Notes under the pieces: generated by a model
What the model was told of the DNA's origin: nothing
What the model saw: only the letters and a program-made list of their open reading frames with translations
Databases searched by the model: none
Part shown: one piece after another, positions 21,088-29,132 of the stretch
How the letters are laid out: each line of letters starts with the position of its first letter
Numbering within the stretch: the stretch's first letter is position 1
Program-made: the position numbers and the translations under genes
NCBI GenBank assembly: GCA_965263215.1
Contig: OZ253663.1
Coordinates: 930,001-994,000, forward strand
Direction: 5' to 3'
From: UBA1672 sp965263215
Lineage (GTDB): Bacteria > Pseudomonadota > Alphaproteobacteria > Micavibrionales > Micavibrionaceae
DNA: 64,000 nucleotides

Positions 21088-21486
21088 ATGGCTGAGGAAA
21101 AGAAAGAAAAAAAGGCACCGGCAAAGAAAAAGCCAGCAGCAAAAAAAGCTCCGGCCAAGAAGACCGAGGCAAAGAAGGCTGCGCCTAAAAAAGAAGCTGC
21201 GAAAGCTCCGGCAAAAACAGCTGCTGCTAAAAAAGAAGCACCAAAGAAGGTTGCTGAGAAAAAGGTTGCGCCTAAGAAGCCTGCTGCGAAAAAGAAGCCA
21301 AGTGGCAAAACAATTCGCGTGACACAAATTGGTTCACCAATTGGTCGTCAGGGTAAACAGCGCGCAACATTGATTGGTTTGGGCCTGAACAAAATGCACC
21401 GTACGAGTGAGTTGGAAGATACGCCATCAGTACGTGGCATGATTAATAAAGTAAGTCACTTGGTGAAAATCGAGGACGCAGCTTAA
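21088..21486 (+). CDS. rpmD: 50S ribosomal protein L30 with Lys/Ala-rich N-terminal extension
   Basis: The C-terminal ~60 residues (from about 72) are a standard L30: KTIRVTQIGSPIGRQ, then the GLGLNKMHRTSELEDTP signature. The first ~70 residues are an added run of Lys, Ala, Pro and Glu in AKK/APKK repeats, about doubling the protein. The frame is open from the ATG at 21088, which has a ribosome site about 10 nt upstream, and no good internal start gives a bare L30. The composition matches the S17 tail, suggesting shared origin or shared function. Confidence 0.93.
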   Translation: MAEEKKEKKAPAKKKPAAKKAPAKKTEAKKAAPKKEAAKAPAKTAAAKKEAPKKVAEKKVAPKKPAAKKKPSGKTIRVTQIGSPIGRQGKQRATLIGLGLNKMHRTSELEDTPSVRGMINKVSHLVKIEDAA

Positions 21487-21514
21487 GTGCTGAAAGATAA
21501 AAAGGATTAATCTG

Positions 21515-22015
21515 ATGAAACTGAATGAAATTAAACCACAAGAAGGATCAACCAAGAACCGCACGCGTGTTGGCCGTGGTATCGGTTCAGGTAAAGGTAA
21601 GACTTGTGGATCTGGTCAAAAAGGTCAGAAGTCAAGATCTGGTGTTGCGATTAAAGGTTTTGAAGGTGGTCAAATGCCTTTGTACCAACGTTTGCCGAAA
21701 TTCGGTTTCAGCAACGTGAAGTTTGCAACAAACTACGCTGAGTTGACTTTGGTTCAATTGCAGCATGCAATCGATACAAAGAAGGTAGATGCCAAAAAAG
21801 AAATCAACGAAGACACACTTGTTGAGGCAGGGGTTGTTCGTCGTAAACTTGATGGTATTAAGGTTTTGGCAACGGGTGAGTTGAAAGCAAAAGTAAACCT
21901 TAAAGTCTCTAAAATTTCTAAAGGTGCGCAAGAAGCTGTTGAAAAGGCCGGTGGCAAAGTTGAGCTTATTGAACGTGTCGTGGCACCTGTTAAAAAACGC
22001 GGTGAGAAAAAATAA
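21515..22015 (+). CDS. rplO: 50S ribosomal protein L15
   Basis: This 166-residue L15 is an assembly protein. The glycine-rich start NRTRVGRGIGSGKGKTCGSGQKGQ and GFEGGQMPLYQRLPKFGF are diagnostic. The C-terminal part is richer in Lys than usual. In most bacteria secY follows at once; here a terminator and two unrelated genes come first. Confidence 0.98.
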   Translation: MKLNEIKPQEGSTKNRTRVGRGIGSGKGKTCGSGQKGQKSRSGVAIKGFEGGQMPLYQRLPKFGFSNVKFATNYAELTLVQLQHAIDTKKVDAKKEINEDTLVEAGVVRRKLDGIKVLATGELKAKVNLKVSKISKGAQEAVEKAGGKVELIERVVAPVKKRGEKK

Positions 22016-22039
22016 TTTCGATCCTGTTATAAAAATTTA

Positions 22040-22070
22040 AAGCCTCTGCATTGCAGGGGCTTTCTTTATT
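22040..22070 (+). terminator. Intrinsic terminator after rplO
   Basis: AAGCCTCTGC (22040-22049) pairs with GCAGGGGCTT (22053-22062) with one G-U pair and a 3-nt loop, followed by TTTCTTTATTTT. It closes the ribosomal part of the operon before secY, which is unusual for a spc operon. Confidence 0.85.
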
Positions 22071-22099
22071 TTGACACTTAAGCGTCAAAGGGTTACACT
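22071..22099 (+). promoter_or_regulatory. Sigma70 promoter with overlapping palindrome, upstream of the HExxH pair
   Basis: TTGACA (22071-22076) and TACACT (22094-22099) are separated by 17 nt. An almost perfect 18-bp palindrome, TTGACACTT/AAGCGTCAA at 22071-22088 (one mismatch), covers the -35 box and looks like an operator. The promoter lies directly behind the rplO terminator, 44 nt before the ATG at 22143. Confidence 0.8.
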
Positions 22100-22142
22100 A
22101 TTTTCTGGTTTTATTCGTATCCTATAGCAGGTTAAAATTTTC

Positions 22143-22868
22143 ATGCGTAAATATTCTACTTTGTTTCTTTGTTTTTCATTTTTTATGTTGGCGACTTTTA
22201 TTATATCAAGCACAGATGCTTATGCTGTTACTGATAGATGCCCACGTCACCAGATTAAAACAAGTGTAAAGGCCAAGCGTGAAAAAACGAAATTTATGCG
22301 TGCGACTATTGATGGTATTAACGAATATCTTAATTCTCACAGTGTTTTAGCATTTGTATCTAATCCGATCAGAGTGGAACCACAATTTAAATTTGACCTA
22401 AAAGATATTGGGTATGGACGCTATTGTGTAATGTTGGAAGAAGTGAAGGTTTTTTATATTTCTTCCCCTCGCATTGTTATGCCTGCAGACTTCAAGAGGT
22501 CGAGTTGTGAATATAAGCTTATCTTAAAACACGAAAAACGCCACCTACAGGTTCATTATGATTATTATAATCAGAGTGTGCCACAATATAAGGCCTTCCT
22601 CGGGCGCATAGCCAGAGATGTGCCGTTATCTGTGCCCGTGAAAACAAGTGAAGAGGCACAAGAAGTCAGAAATAGTATAGAATATTACTTCGTTGATAAA
22701 TTTTATACGCATGTCGGTAACTCTATTGACGAAATGAGAACATTGCAAAGTAAGATTGATAGTAAGCAAGAATATCTTTTCACAGGCAGGAAGATTGATC
22801 GCTGTGAAGACACAGATAACAGGGAAAAATCGCAAAATAATAAAGTCTTTATTGATCATAATAGATAA
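22143..22868 (+). CDS. Exported HExxH-motif protein (copy 1), putative Zn-dependent protease-like
   Basis: This 241-residue protein has a probable signal peptide (Lys-Tyr start, hydrophobic 6-24, likely cleavage after DAYA near residue 28). The key feature is LKHEKRHLQVH near residue 138, an HExxH motif as in zincin proteases, followed by regularly spaced Lys/Tyr. It resembles the DUF922-type predicted exported proteases in layout, but I cannot confirm family membership, and a third zinc ligand is not obvious. A second homologue follows 2 nt downstream. The gene lies between rplO and secY behind its own promoter, and its Arg/Lys-rich C-terminal end is poorly conserved relative to copy 2. Confidence 0.8.
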   Translation: MRKYSTLFLCFSFFMLATFIISSTDAYAVTDRCPRHQIKTSVKAKREKTKFMRATIDGINEYLNSHSVLAFVSNPIRVEPQFKFDLKDIGYGRYCVMLEEVKVFYISSPRIVMPADFKRSSCEYKLILKHEKRHLQVHYDYYNQSVPQYKAFLGRIARDVPLSVPVKTSEEAQEVRNSIEYYFVDKFYTHVGNSIDEMRTLQSKIDSKQEYLFTGRKIDRCEDTDNREKSQNNKVFIDHNR

Positions 22869-22870
22869 AG

Positions 22871-23539
22871 ATGCGCTTACTTATCCTGTTATCTTGTATT
22901 TCTTTTTTTTCTAGCACAGCAGTATTTGCACGCTGTCCGTCACAGAAGCCTTTGGCTATCATTCAATATTCAGTCTCTCCTACGGAATATATCAAAAAGA
23001 ATAATGCGGATCATTTAACCAATATGCACACCGGTGGACATGGGGCGGGGCAGGTTCTAGGCCTAGCCGGAGGTGATGTAGGCACTAGTTTTAAAGCGAC
23101 GTTTGATCTTAAGCAGGTCAAAAAAGACTTATATTGTTTAAACGTGAAAAAAATTAAGGCCACTTTTTTTGCGCACCCTAAGGTTTATATCGCTAGCAAT
23201 TTTAAGCGCGGAACGTGTGAATATGGGAATGTTTTAAAGCATGAAGAAAAACACGTAAAAACCCTTAAAAAGACGCATAGAGAATATATGCCCAAATTTA
23301 AACAACATTTGAGTAGTGCGGCGAGAAAATTACCCGTTTTAGAGCCCATGACATTAAGCGAAGCCAATGAAAATAAGGACGTTTATGTTAAGAAGATCAG
23401 TGAGGACCTTTCCTCTTACATGCAAATAATTATGATGGAAGTGGCGCAACGTCAAAAAGAAGTCGATTCAAAAGAAGAATATCAGCGCGTTATGAAAAGA
23501 TGTTCAAAATGGGATAAACGTCTTGCAGAAAATCCATAG
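22871..23539 (+). CDS. Exported HExxH-motif protein (copy 2), paralogue of the preceding gene
   Basis: This 222-residue protein has a clear signal peptide ending VFA/RCPSQ near residue 20. The aligned core matches copy 1: a fragment like F-x-x-P-x-V-x-x-A-x-x-F-K-R-x-x-CEY, then VLKHEEKHVK (HExxH) near residue 126, a shared pattern of C-terminal helices and a late Cys. The two cysteines around the FKR-CEY region are conserved in both copies. Its own insertion of Gly/His-rich sequence near residues 50-68 is absent in copy 1. It starts 2 nt after copy 1, so they form a two-gene unit. Function unknown; zinc binding is inferred from the motif. Confidence 0.8.
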   Translation: MRLLILLSCISFFSSTAVFARCPSQKPLAIIQYSVSPTEYIKKNNADHLTNMHTGGHGAGQVLGLAGGDVGTSFKATFDLKQVKKDLYCLNVKKIKATFFAHPKVYIASNFKRGTCEYGNVLKHEEKHVKTLKKTHREYMPKFKQHLSSAARKLPVLEPMTLSEANENKDVYVKKISEDLSSYMQIIMMEVAQRQKEVDSKEEYQRVMKRCSKWDKRLAENP

Positions 23540-23666
23540 AGCGATCTGATCTCGTCCGTACTTTCAAAAAATGTTCAATAAAGCCTTTTTTAAAAGGCGA
23601 GGGCTTGTGCGTGGCATGACTTTTCTTTATGAATAATCGATCTGAACTGTTTAAGGAACTATAATT

Positions 23667-25022
23667 ATGGCATCAGCCGTTGAACAGCTTGCTAAAAATG
23701 CAAATTGGGGGGCTCTCGCGAAAGCGACTGAGCTTAAAAACCGTATCTTATTTGTTTTGGGGGCGTTACTTGTCTATCGATTGGGGACTTATATTCCTGT
23801 TCCCGGCATTGATCCTGCAGTTTGGAATGAAATTTTTGAATCTAAGGGCGGCGGAATTCTGGACATGTTTAACATGTTCTCTGGTGGTGCGCTGTCTCGG
23901 ATGACGATATTTGCGCTTAATATTATGCCTTATATTTCGGCATCTATTATTATGCAACTTGCGACGGCCATGTCTAAAAACCTTGAGGAACTCAAGAAAG
24001 AGGGCGAAGTCGGGCGCATGAAAATAAACCAATATACGCGTTATTTGACCGTGCTATTGGCGACTGTACAAGCTTATGGCTTGGCTGTTGGATTGGAATC
24101 CATGCAAGGCCAAGGCGGCTCTGCTGTGATTAATCCTGGTATGTTTTTCCGAGTTTCAACTGTAATCACGATTGTTGGTGGTACGGTTTTCTTGATGTGG
24201 CTTGGTGAACAAATCACAAGTCGCGGGGTTGGTAACGGTATATCGCTTATCATCTTTGCCGGTATTGTCGCAGAATTGCCGCGTGCAATCGGTAGCACTT
24301 TGGAGTTAACGCGTCAGGGTACGTTCAGCGGTTTTGAATTACTGTTGCTTGTGGCCATGGTGTTTTCTGTTATCGCCTTGATCGTTTATGTGGAGCGCGC
24401 GCAAAGGCGTGTCGTTGTTCAGTATCCTAAGCGTCAGGTCGGCAATCAAATGTCACAGGGGCAAACGAACCACATTCCACTAAAGCTTAATACATCAGGT
24501 GTTATTCCACCTATCTTCGCGTCATCTCTTTTGTTGTTGCCGATGACCGTCGTTGGCTTCGCCGGAGCGGGGGGGAGTGATTTTTGGGCTGATGTAACAC
24601 GATATCTGCAACACGGTAATCCTGTTTACATGGTGCTTTACGGTCTATTAATCGCATTCTTTAGCTTTTTTTATACGGCCATTGTGTTTAATCCGGAGGA
24701 AAACGCGGAAACATTACGTAAGTATGGTGGATTTGTTCCGGGTATTCGCCCCGGACGGAATACGGCAGACTATCTGGATTACGTGTTAACGCGTATCAGT
24801 ACGGTTGGTGCGATATATCTGGTGTTTATTTGTTTGTTACCCGAATTCCTAATCTCAAAATATAACATGCCGTTTTATTTCGGCGGGACGAGCTTGCTGA
24901 TTGTGGTGAGTGTGACCATGGATACTGTGGCGCAAATTCACTCGCATCTGATTGCCCATCAATATGAAGGCCTGGTCAAGAAAACTAAGCTTCGTGGACG
25001 TAGTGGCGGCAGACGCAGGTAA
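23667..25022 (+). CDS. secY: Protein translocase channel subunit SecY
   Basis: This 451-residue protein is the central pore of the Sec translocon, with about ten membrane helices. The start (MASAVEQLAKNANW...), the plug-region motif IPVPGIDP, the later GVGNGISLIIFAGIV and the conserved GQTNHIPLKLNTSGVIPPIFASS are typical. The C-terminal cytoplasmic tail is Lys/Arg-rich. It is displaced from rplO by the HExxH pair. A weak promoter candidate (TTGTGC 23605, 17 nt, TATGAA 23628) precedes it. adk follows after 33 nt. Confidence 0.98.
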   Translation: MASAVEQLAKNANWGALAKATELKNRILFVLGALLVYRLGTYIPVPGIDPAVWNEIFESKGGGILDMFNMFSGGALSRMTIFALNIMPYISASIIMQLATAMSKNLEELKKEGEVGRMKINQYTRYLTVLLATVQAYGLAVGLESMQGQGGSAVINPGMFFRVSTVITIVGGTVFLMWLGEQITSRGVGNGISLIIFAGIVAELPRAIGSTLELTRQGTFSGFELLLLVAMVFSVIALIVYVERAQRRVVVQYPKRQVGNQMSQGQTNHIPLKLNTSGVIPPIFASSLLLLPMTVVGFAGAGGSDFWADVTRYLQHGNPVYMVLYGLLIAFFSFFYTAIVFNPEENAETLRKYGGFVPGIRPGRNTADYLDYVLTRISTVGAIYLVFICLLPEFLISKYNMPFYFGGTSLLIVVSVTMDTVAQIHSHLIAHQYEGLVKKTKLRGRSGGRRR

Positions 25023-25055
25023 ACATAAGAAACATATCAAAACAGGAGAGCTTTT

Positions 25056-25625
25056 ATGAATATCATTATGTTTGGTCCACCGGGCGCCGGAAAAGGAACG
25101 CAAGCTGAGCGTATTCAAGAATCACATAATATTAAACAGCTCTCAACGGGGGATATGTTACGTGCGGAAGTTGCAAGCGGTAGTGAATTGGGAGCAAGAT
25201 TAAAAGAAATTATGGATTCAGGTGCTCTTGTGTCTGATGATATTATTGTTGAGTTGATCGAAAATTGTATGAGTTCTGCGGAATGTCAGAATGGTGCAAT
25301 CCTTGACGGTTTTCCAAGAACGGTTCCTCAGGCAGAGGCGCTTGATGAAATGCTCAATAAAGCAGGCAAGAAAATTGATCATGTCATTGTGCTTGATGTT
25401 GATCATGAAATTCTGATTGATCGTATTAAGGCGAGAGCCGCAGCGACAGATGGTGCGCGTAGTGATGACAATGAAGATGTGCTTAGAAGCCGTCTTGAGG
25501 TCTATACTGAGCAAACAGCACCGTTGCTTCCTTACTATAAGGAAAAGGGGATGTTGCGTACGGTTGATGGTATGAAATCCATTGATGAAGTGACAGAGCA
25601 AATTAAGGCGATTTTTGCGGCTTAA
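25056..25625 (+). CDS. adk: Adenylate kinase
   Basis: This 189-residue enzyme interconverts ATP + AMP and 2 ADP. The P-loop GPPGAGKGT (residues 7-15), the AMP-binding QLSTGDMLR and the DGFPRT motif are intact. It has the short LID form without the Cys4 zinc site, matching its length of about 190. The AGGAG ribosome site is 8 nt upstream. It follows secY as in many bacteria, before a new promoter for rpsM. Confidence 0.98.
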   Translation: MNIIMFGPPGAGKGTQAERIQESHNIKQLSTGDMLRAEVASGSELGARLKEIMDSGALVSDDIIVELIENCMSSAECQNGAILDGFPRTVPQAEALDEMLNKAGKKIDHVIVLDVDHEILIDRIKARAAATDGARSDDNEDVLRSRLEVYTEQTAPLLPYYKEKGMLRTVDGMKSIDEVTEQIKAIFAA

Positions 25626-25676
25626 CCCCTGTAAATACTGTTATTTCCACCAAAATCATAAATAGTCATAATTTTG

Positions 25677-25704
25677 TTGACGCGGGGCGCGTAATACCTA
25701 TAAT
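25677..25704 (+). promoter_or_regulatory. Sigma70-type promoter of the alpha operon (rpsM-rpsK-rpoA-rplQ)
   Basis: TTGACG (25677-25682) and a consensus TATAAT (25699-25704) are 16 nt apart. Directly after the -10 comes GCGCCC (25705-25710), a GC-rich discriminator, which also forms an inverted repeat with GGGCGC at 25685-25690. The expected start near 25711 gives a leader of about 145 nt to rpsM. Confidence 0.85.
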
Positions 25705-25857
25705 GCGCCCATTCTCAATGGTTTCGGAATATTTGCGATTCATTGAGATTAGTTTACAAACCGGCGCAGTGAAAGTGTAACGAACGGAGCTGACAACGGT
25801 TTGGTTGAGATTTTGGCATGAGGCTAAAATTTCTGAAAATATTTGAAAGGAAAAAAT

Positions 25858-26229
25858 ATGGCACGTATTGCCGGGGTAAACGTACCCGATAACAAACGCA
25901 TTCCGATTTCCCTGACTTATGTTCACGGTATCGGACACACTACAGCATTCAAAATTTGTGAGAAGCTTAAAATCGATGTGCAAATGCGCATGGGGCAGGC
26001 AGACGAAGATACATTGAATGCAATTCGTAACGAAATTGATGCAGGTGATTATAAGATCGAAGGTGATCTTCGCCGTGAAGTATCAATGAACATCAAACGT
26101 TTGATGGACATGAAATGTTACAGAGGACTTCGTCACAGAAACGGTCTTCCTGTTCGTGGACAAAATACGCGCGTTAATGCACGCACGCGTAAAGGTCCGG
26201 CTAAACCAATTGCTGGTAAGAAGAAATAG
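25858..26229 (+). CDS. rpsM: 30S ribosomal protein S13
   Basis: This 123-residue S13 bridges the subunits and contacts P-site tRNA. The start at 25858 (MARIAGVNVPDNKR) is preferred over an in-frame upstream codon because GAAAGG lies at the correct distance. HGIGHTTAFKIC and the C-terminal RGQNTRVNARTRKGPA are diagnostic. It opens the alpha segment behind the promoter at 25677. Confidence 0.98.
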   Translation: MARIAGVNVPDNKRIPISLTYVHGIGHTTAFKICEKLKIDVQMRMGQADEDTLNAIRNEIDAGDYKIEGDLRREVSMNIKRLMDMKCYRGLRHRNGLPVRGQNTRVNARTRKGPAKPIAGKKK

Positions 26230-26242
26230 GGAGGACTGAATT

Positions 26243-26632
26243 ATGGCTAAGCCAAAGGTTAAATCAAAAAGAAAAGAGAAGAAGAATATCGTGTCCGGTA
26301 TCGCACACGTTAATTCTACGTTCAACAACACATTGGTTACGATCTCTGATGATCAAGGTAATGTTGTGTCATGGTCATCTTCCGGGATGATGGGCTTTAA
26401 AGGCTCTCGTAAATCTACGCCGTATGCGTCGCAGATGGCTGCGGAAGATGCGGGTCGTAAGGCACAAGAACATGGCATGAAGGAACTTGACGTTCGCGTT
26501 AAGGGCCCAGGTTCAGGTCGTGAATCTGCATTGCGCGCATTGCAGTCTATCGGCTTTTCAATCAAGTCGATCAAAGACATCACACCAATACCACATAATG
26601 GTTGTCGCCCGCCAAAGCGTCGCCGCGTGTAA
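26243..26632 (+). CDS. rpsK: 30S ribosomal protein S11
   Basis: This 129-residue S11 lines the mRNA exit of the platform. GIAHVNSTFNNTLVTISDDQGNV and the C-terminal TPIPHNGCRPPKRRRV are diagnostic. rpsD is not next in line here, so the order rpsM-rpsK-rpoA is the common alphaproteobacterial one. The 108-nt gap to rpoA holds a hairpin (AGCATCCG 26647-26654 with CGGGTGCT 26662-26669). Confidence 0.98.
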   Translation: MAKPKVKSKRKEKKNIVSGIAHVNSTFNNTLVTISDDQGNVVSWSSSGMMGFKGSRKSTPYASQMAAEDAGRKAQEHGMKELDVRVKGPGSGRESALRALQSIGFSIKSIKDITPIPHNGCRPPKRRRV

Positions 26633-26740
26633 GTAAATTACCGTTGAGCATCCGTACTGTGCGGGTGCTTAACAAACAAATTATTTTTAACAGTAACAAG
26701 AGGCCGGCTAAGAACCGGATGAAGTGAAAAGGAAAAAATT

Positions 26741-27757
26741 ATGATACAGAAAAACTGGCAAGAACTAATTAAGCCACAAAAACTTGACCTTGCGGACACA
26801 GGCCGCACGAACGTTGGTAAAGTTATTGCAGAACCTTTGGAGCGTGGCTTTGGTCTAACGCTCGGTAATGCGCTACGTCGTATTCTTCTATCATCTCTAC
26901 AAGGTGCGGCCGTAACGGCTGTTCAGATTGATGGTGTCCTACATGAGTTTTCATCTGTTGAGGGTGTGCGCGAAGATGTAACAGATATCATTCTAAACCT
27001 TAAGGCTTTGGCTGTGCGTATGCACGCTGAAGGCCCAAGAAAGATGCGTTTAACTGCTGAAGGTCCTTGTGAAGTGACTGCTGCCCAAATCGAAGCGGGT
27101 GCAGACATCGAAATTATGAACCCTGATTTGATCATTTGTACGCTTGATAAGGGTGCAAAGCTCAGCATGGAAATGACAGTGGACACTGGCAAAGGTTACC
27201 GCCCGGCGGCGCAAAACCGTCCGGAAGAATGCCCGGTTGGCATGATTCCAATCGATTCAGTTTTCTCACCTGTGCGTAAAGTAACATACGAAGTTACTGA
27301 CACACGTGTTGGTCAGATCACTGACTATGACAAGCTAACGATGGAAGTTGAAACAAACGGCGTTCTTTCGCCGGAAGATGCCGTGGCATTTGCCGCGCGT
27401 ATCATGCAAGATCAGCTCCAAATCTTCGTTAACTTCGATGAGCCTAAGCAGGAGCAAGAGAAAGAAGAAGAGCAAGAGTTGCCATTCAACAAGAACCTTC
27501 TTCGTAAGGTTGAAGAGCTTGAGCTATCTGTTCGTTCTGCGAATTGTCTGAAAAACGATAACATCGTTTACATTGGTGATCTTGTTCAGAAGAGCGAGAG
27601 CGATATGCTTCGTACACCAAACTTTGGACGTAAGTCTTTGAACGAAATCAAAGAAGTACTTCAAACGATGGGTCTGTATCTTGGTATGCAGGTTGAAGGC
27701 TGGCCGCCGGAAAATATCGAGGAGCTTGTTAAAAAGATCGACGATCAACAATTTTAA
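26741..27757 (+). CDS. rpoA: RNA polymerase alpha subunit
   Basis: This 338-residue alpha subunit has the N-terminal dimerisation domain (PLERGFGLTLGNALRRILLSS near residues 31-51) and the C-terminal DNA/activator-binding domain (NFGRKSLNEIKEVL near 292-305). The linker near 230-250 is strongly Glu/Gln/Lys-rich. The length is typical for alphaproteobacteria. rplQ follows after a 111-nt gap. Confidence 0.99.
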   Translation: MIQKNWQELIKPQKLDLADTGRTNVGKVIAEPLERGFGLTLGNALRRILLSSLQGAAVTAVQIDGVLHEFSSVEGVREDVTDIILNLKALAVRMHAEGPRKMRLTAEGPCEVTAAQIEAGADIEIMNPDLIICTLDKGAKLSMEMTVDTGKGYRPAAQNRPEECPVGMIPIDSVFSPVRKVTYEVTDTRVGQITDYDKLTMEVETNGVLSPEDAVAFAARIMQDQLQIFVNFDEPKQEQEKEEEQELPFNKNLLRKVEELELSVRSANCLKNDNIVYIGDLVQKSESDMLRTPNFGRKSLNEIKEVLQTMGLYLGMQVEGWPPENIEELVKKIDDQQF

Positions 27758-27868
27758 TTGGCATGTTGCCAAAATCGGTATGTGACTGAATATAAAGTGC
27801 ATTGCCGAGTGACCATGGTTCTCATACGTGAGACCGCAACGCCGTAAGTGGCAGAAAAGGAAAATACG

Positions 27869-28330
27869 ATGAAACACCGTATTAAACAACGTAAACTAAA
27901 CAGAACGACCAGCCACCGTAAGGCGATGCTGGCAAACATGGCGGCAAGCTTGGTTAAGCATGAGCAGATCAAGACAACGCTGCCAAAGGCGAAGGAACTT
28001 CGCCCGTATGTTGAAAAACTGATCACTTTGGGCAAGCAGGCTGCTGCTAACCCTGAGACTGCTGTTGCGAAACGTCGTCAGGCGATTTCAAAAATGCGTG
28101 ATGTTGATCAGGTTAAGAAAATCTTTGATGTTCTGGCAGAGCGTTACGAAGACCGCCCGGGTGGTTATGTACGTGTTCTTAAGGCGGGTTTCCGCTATGG
28201 GGATGCGGCGCCAATGGCAATCATCGAGCTTGTTGATCGTGATGTTGACGCAAAGGGGCAAGATTCCGGTCCGGTTCAATATGACGATGAATATGATGAG
28301 TCAGTCGAACAGGCAGTTGCCGCTGGATAG
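27869..28330 (+). CDS. rplQ: 50S ribosomal protein L17
   Basis: This 153-residue L17 starts MKHRIKQRKLNRTTSHRKAML; the ATG at 27869 is chosen because AAAAGG lies 9 nt upstream and the in-frame codons before it are not conserved. The core to about residue 120 is canonical, ending in the RYGDAAPMAIIEL motif. It carries an acidic C-terminal tail (DDEYDESVEQ). It is the last gene of the alpha segment. Confidence 0.97.
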   Translation: MKHRIKQRKLNRTTSHRKAMLANMAASLVKHEQIKTTLPKAKELRPYVEKLITLGKQAAANPETAVAKRRQAISKMRDVDQVKKIFDVLAERYEDRPGGYVRVLKAGFRYGDAAPMAIIELVDRDVDAKGQDSGPVQYDDEYDESVEQAVAAG

Positions 28331-28344
28331 TATGATAAAATTCA

Positions 28345-28372
28345 AAAGCTCCGCTCTTGCGGGGCTTTTTTT
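28345..28372 (+). terminator. Intrinsic terminator after rplQ
   Basis: AAAGCTCCGC (28345-28354) pairs with GCGGGGCTTT (28359-28368), one G-U pair, loop TCTT, then a T run. It closes the alpha operon; the opposing panC stop lies at its right edge. Confidence 0.92.
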
Positions 28373-29132
28373 ATGCGGGGATGTTATCAATTAAGCGTGT
28401 TTTTCCAAGCCACGCAGCAGCTAAAACGCGATTCCAGCGTTTTTCAATATAATCAACCTTATCAAAGCCATTTTCTAAAAGCCGTCTTTTTGCTGCTTCA
28501 AGATCATCGGTTTTTGCCGCGTTCTTCAAAATAACATTGAGTGTCCGCGCTATTTTTAGCTCTTCCTCTGACAGGTAAGCATTACGGGAGGAGAGGGCGA
28601 GTCCTTGTTCGTCCCTTGCGATAGACCCGCCGATAATATCAATCGGCAGGTTTTGTTCTTTCACCATTTCAGTGATGACTTGTAATTGTTGAAAGTCTTT
28701 TTCGCCGAATATAGCCATGTCGGGCTTTACCGCGTTAAACAGACGATAGACGACATTCACAACACCATCAAAAAAATGAGGGCGGAAGTCTGTTTCTAAA
28801 CCTTGTCCGGCTGCTCCGGCCGTGACGGCACTTTCGAAGCCGTCGGGATATAAAACATCTTCGGTTGGTAAAAACACAAAATCAACGCCCTCACGTTTCA
28901 ACTGTTTTAAATCGGTTTCGTAATCTCTTGGATAGCTGTCAAAATCTTCGTGGGGAGCGAATTGAGTAGGGTTGACAAAAATACTGACAATCACCGTATC
29001 GGCGTGCTTTTGGGCAAGCCTAACAAGGGATAAATGCCCTTCATGTAATGCACCCATCGTCGGCACAAAGGCTAATTTTTTTATGTCTTTGCGGATCGCA
29101 TCAATTTCGGCCTGCGTGCGCGCAACTTGCAT
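28371..29132 (-). CDS. panC: Pantothenate synthetase
   Basis: This 253-residue enzyme condenses pantoate and beta-alanine with ATP in the pantothenate/CoA pathway. PTMGALHEGHLSL (residues 24-36) holds the HIGH-like nucleotidyl-transferase motif, followed by SIFVNPTQF, FGEKDFQQL and the KMSK-region ALSSRNAYL. It is slightly shorter than the usual ~280 because the C-terminal dimer domain is trimmed. Its ATG overlaps the panB stop by one base, so the two genes are co-translated. Confidence 0.97.
   Translation of the reverse strand: MQVARTQAEIDAIRKDIKKLAFVPTMGALHEGHLSLVRLAQKHADTVIVSIFVNPTQFAPHEDFDSYPRDYETDLKQLKREGVDFVFLPTEDVLYPDGFESAVTAGAAGQGLETDFRPHFFDGVVNVVYRLFNAVKPDMAIFGEKDFQQLQVITEMVKEQNLPIDIIGGSIARDEQGLALSSRNAYLSEEELKIARTLNVILKNAAKTDDLEAAKRRLLENGFDKVDYIEKRWNRVLAAAWLGKTRLIDNIPA

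Noticed and set aside
21060..21327. Opposite-strand frames over the L30 extension
   Set aside because: Same cause: repetitive AAG/GCN codons leave the other strand open; no ribosome site or family.
23583..23598. Terminator before secY (GCCTTTT/AAAAGGC)
   Set aside because: Loop is only 2 nt and no T run follows; more likely a chance palindrome.
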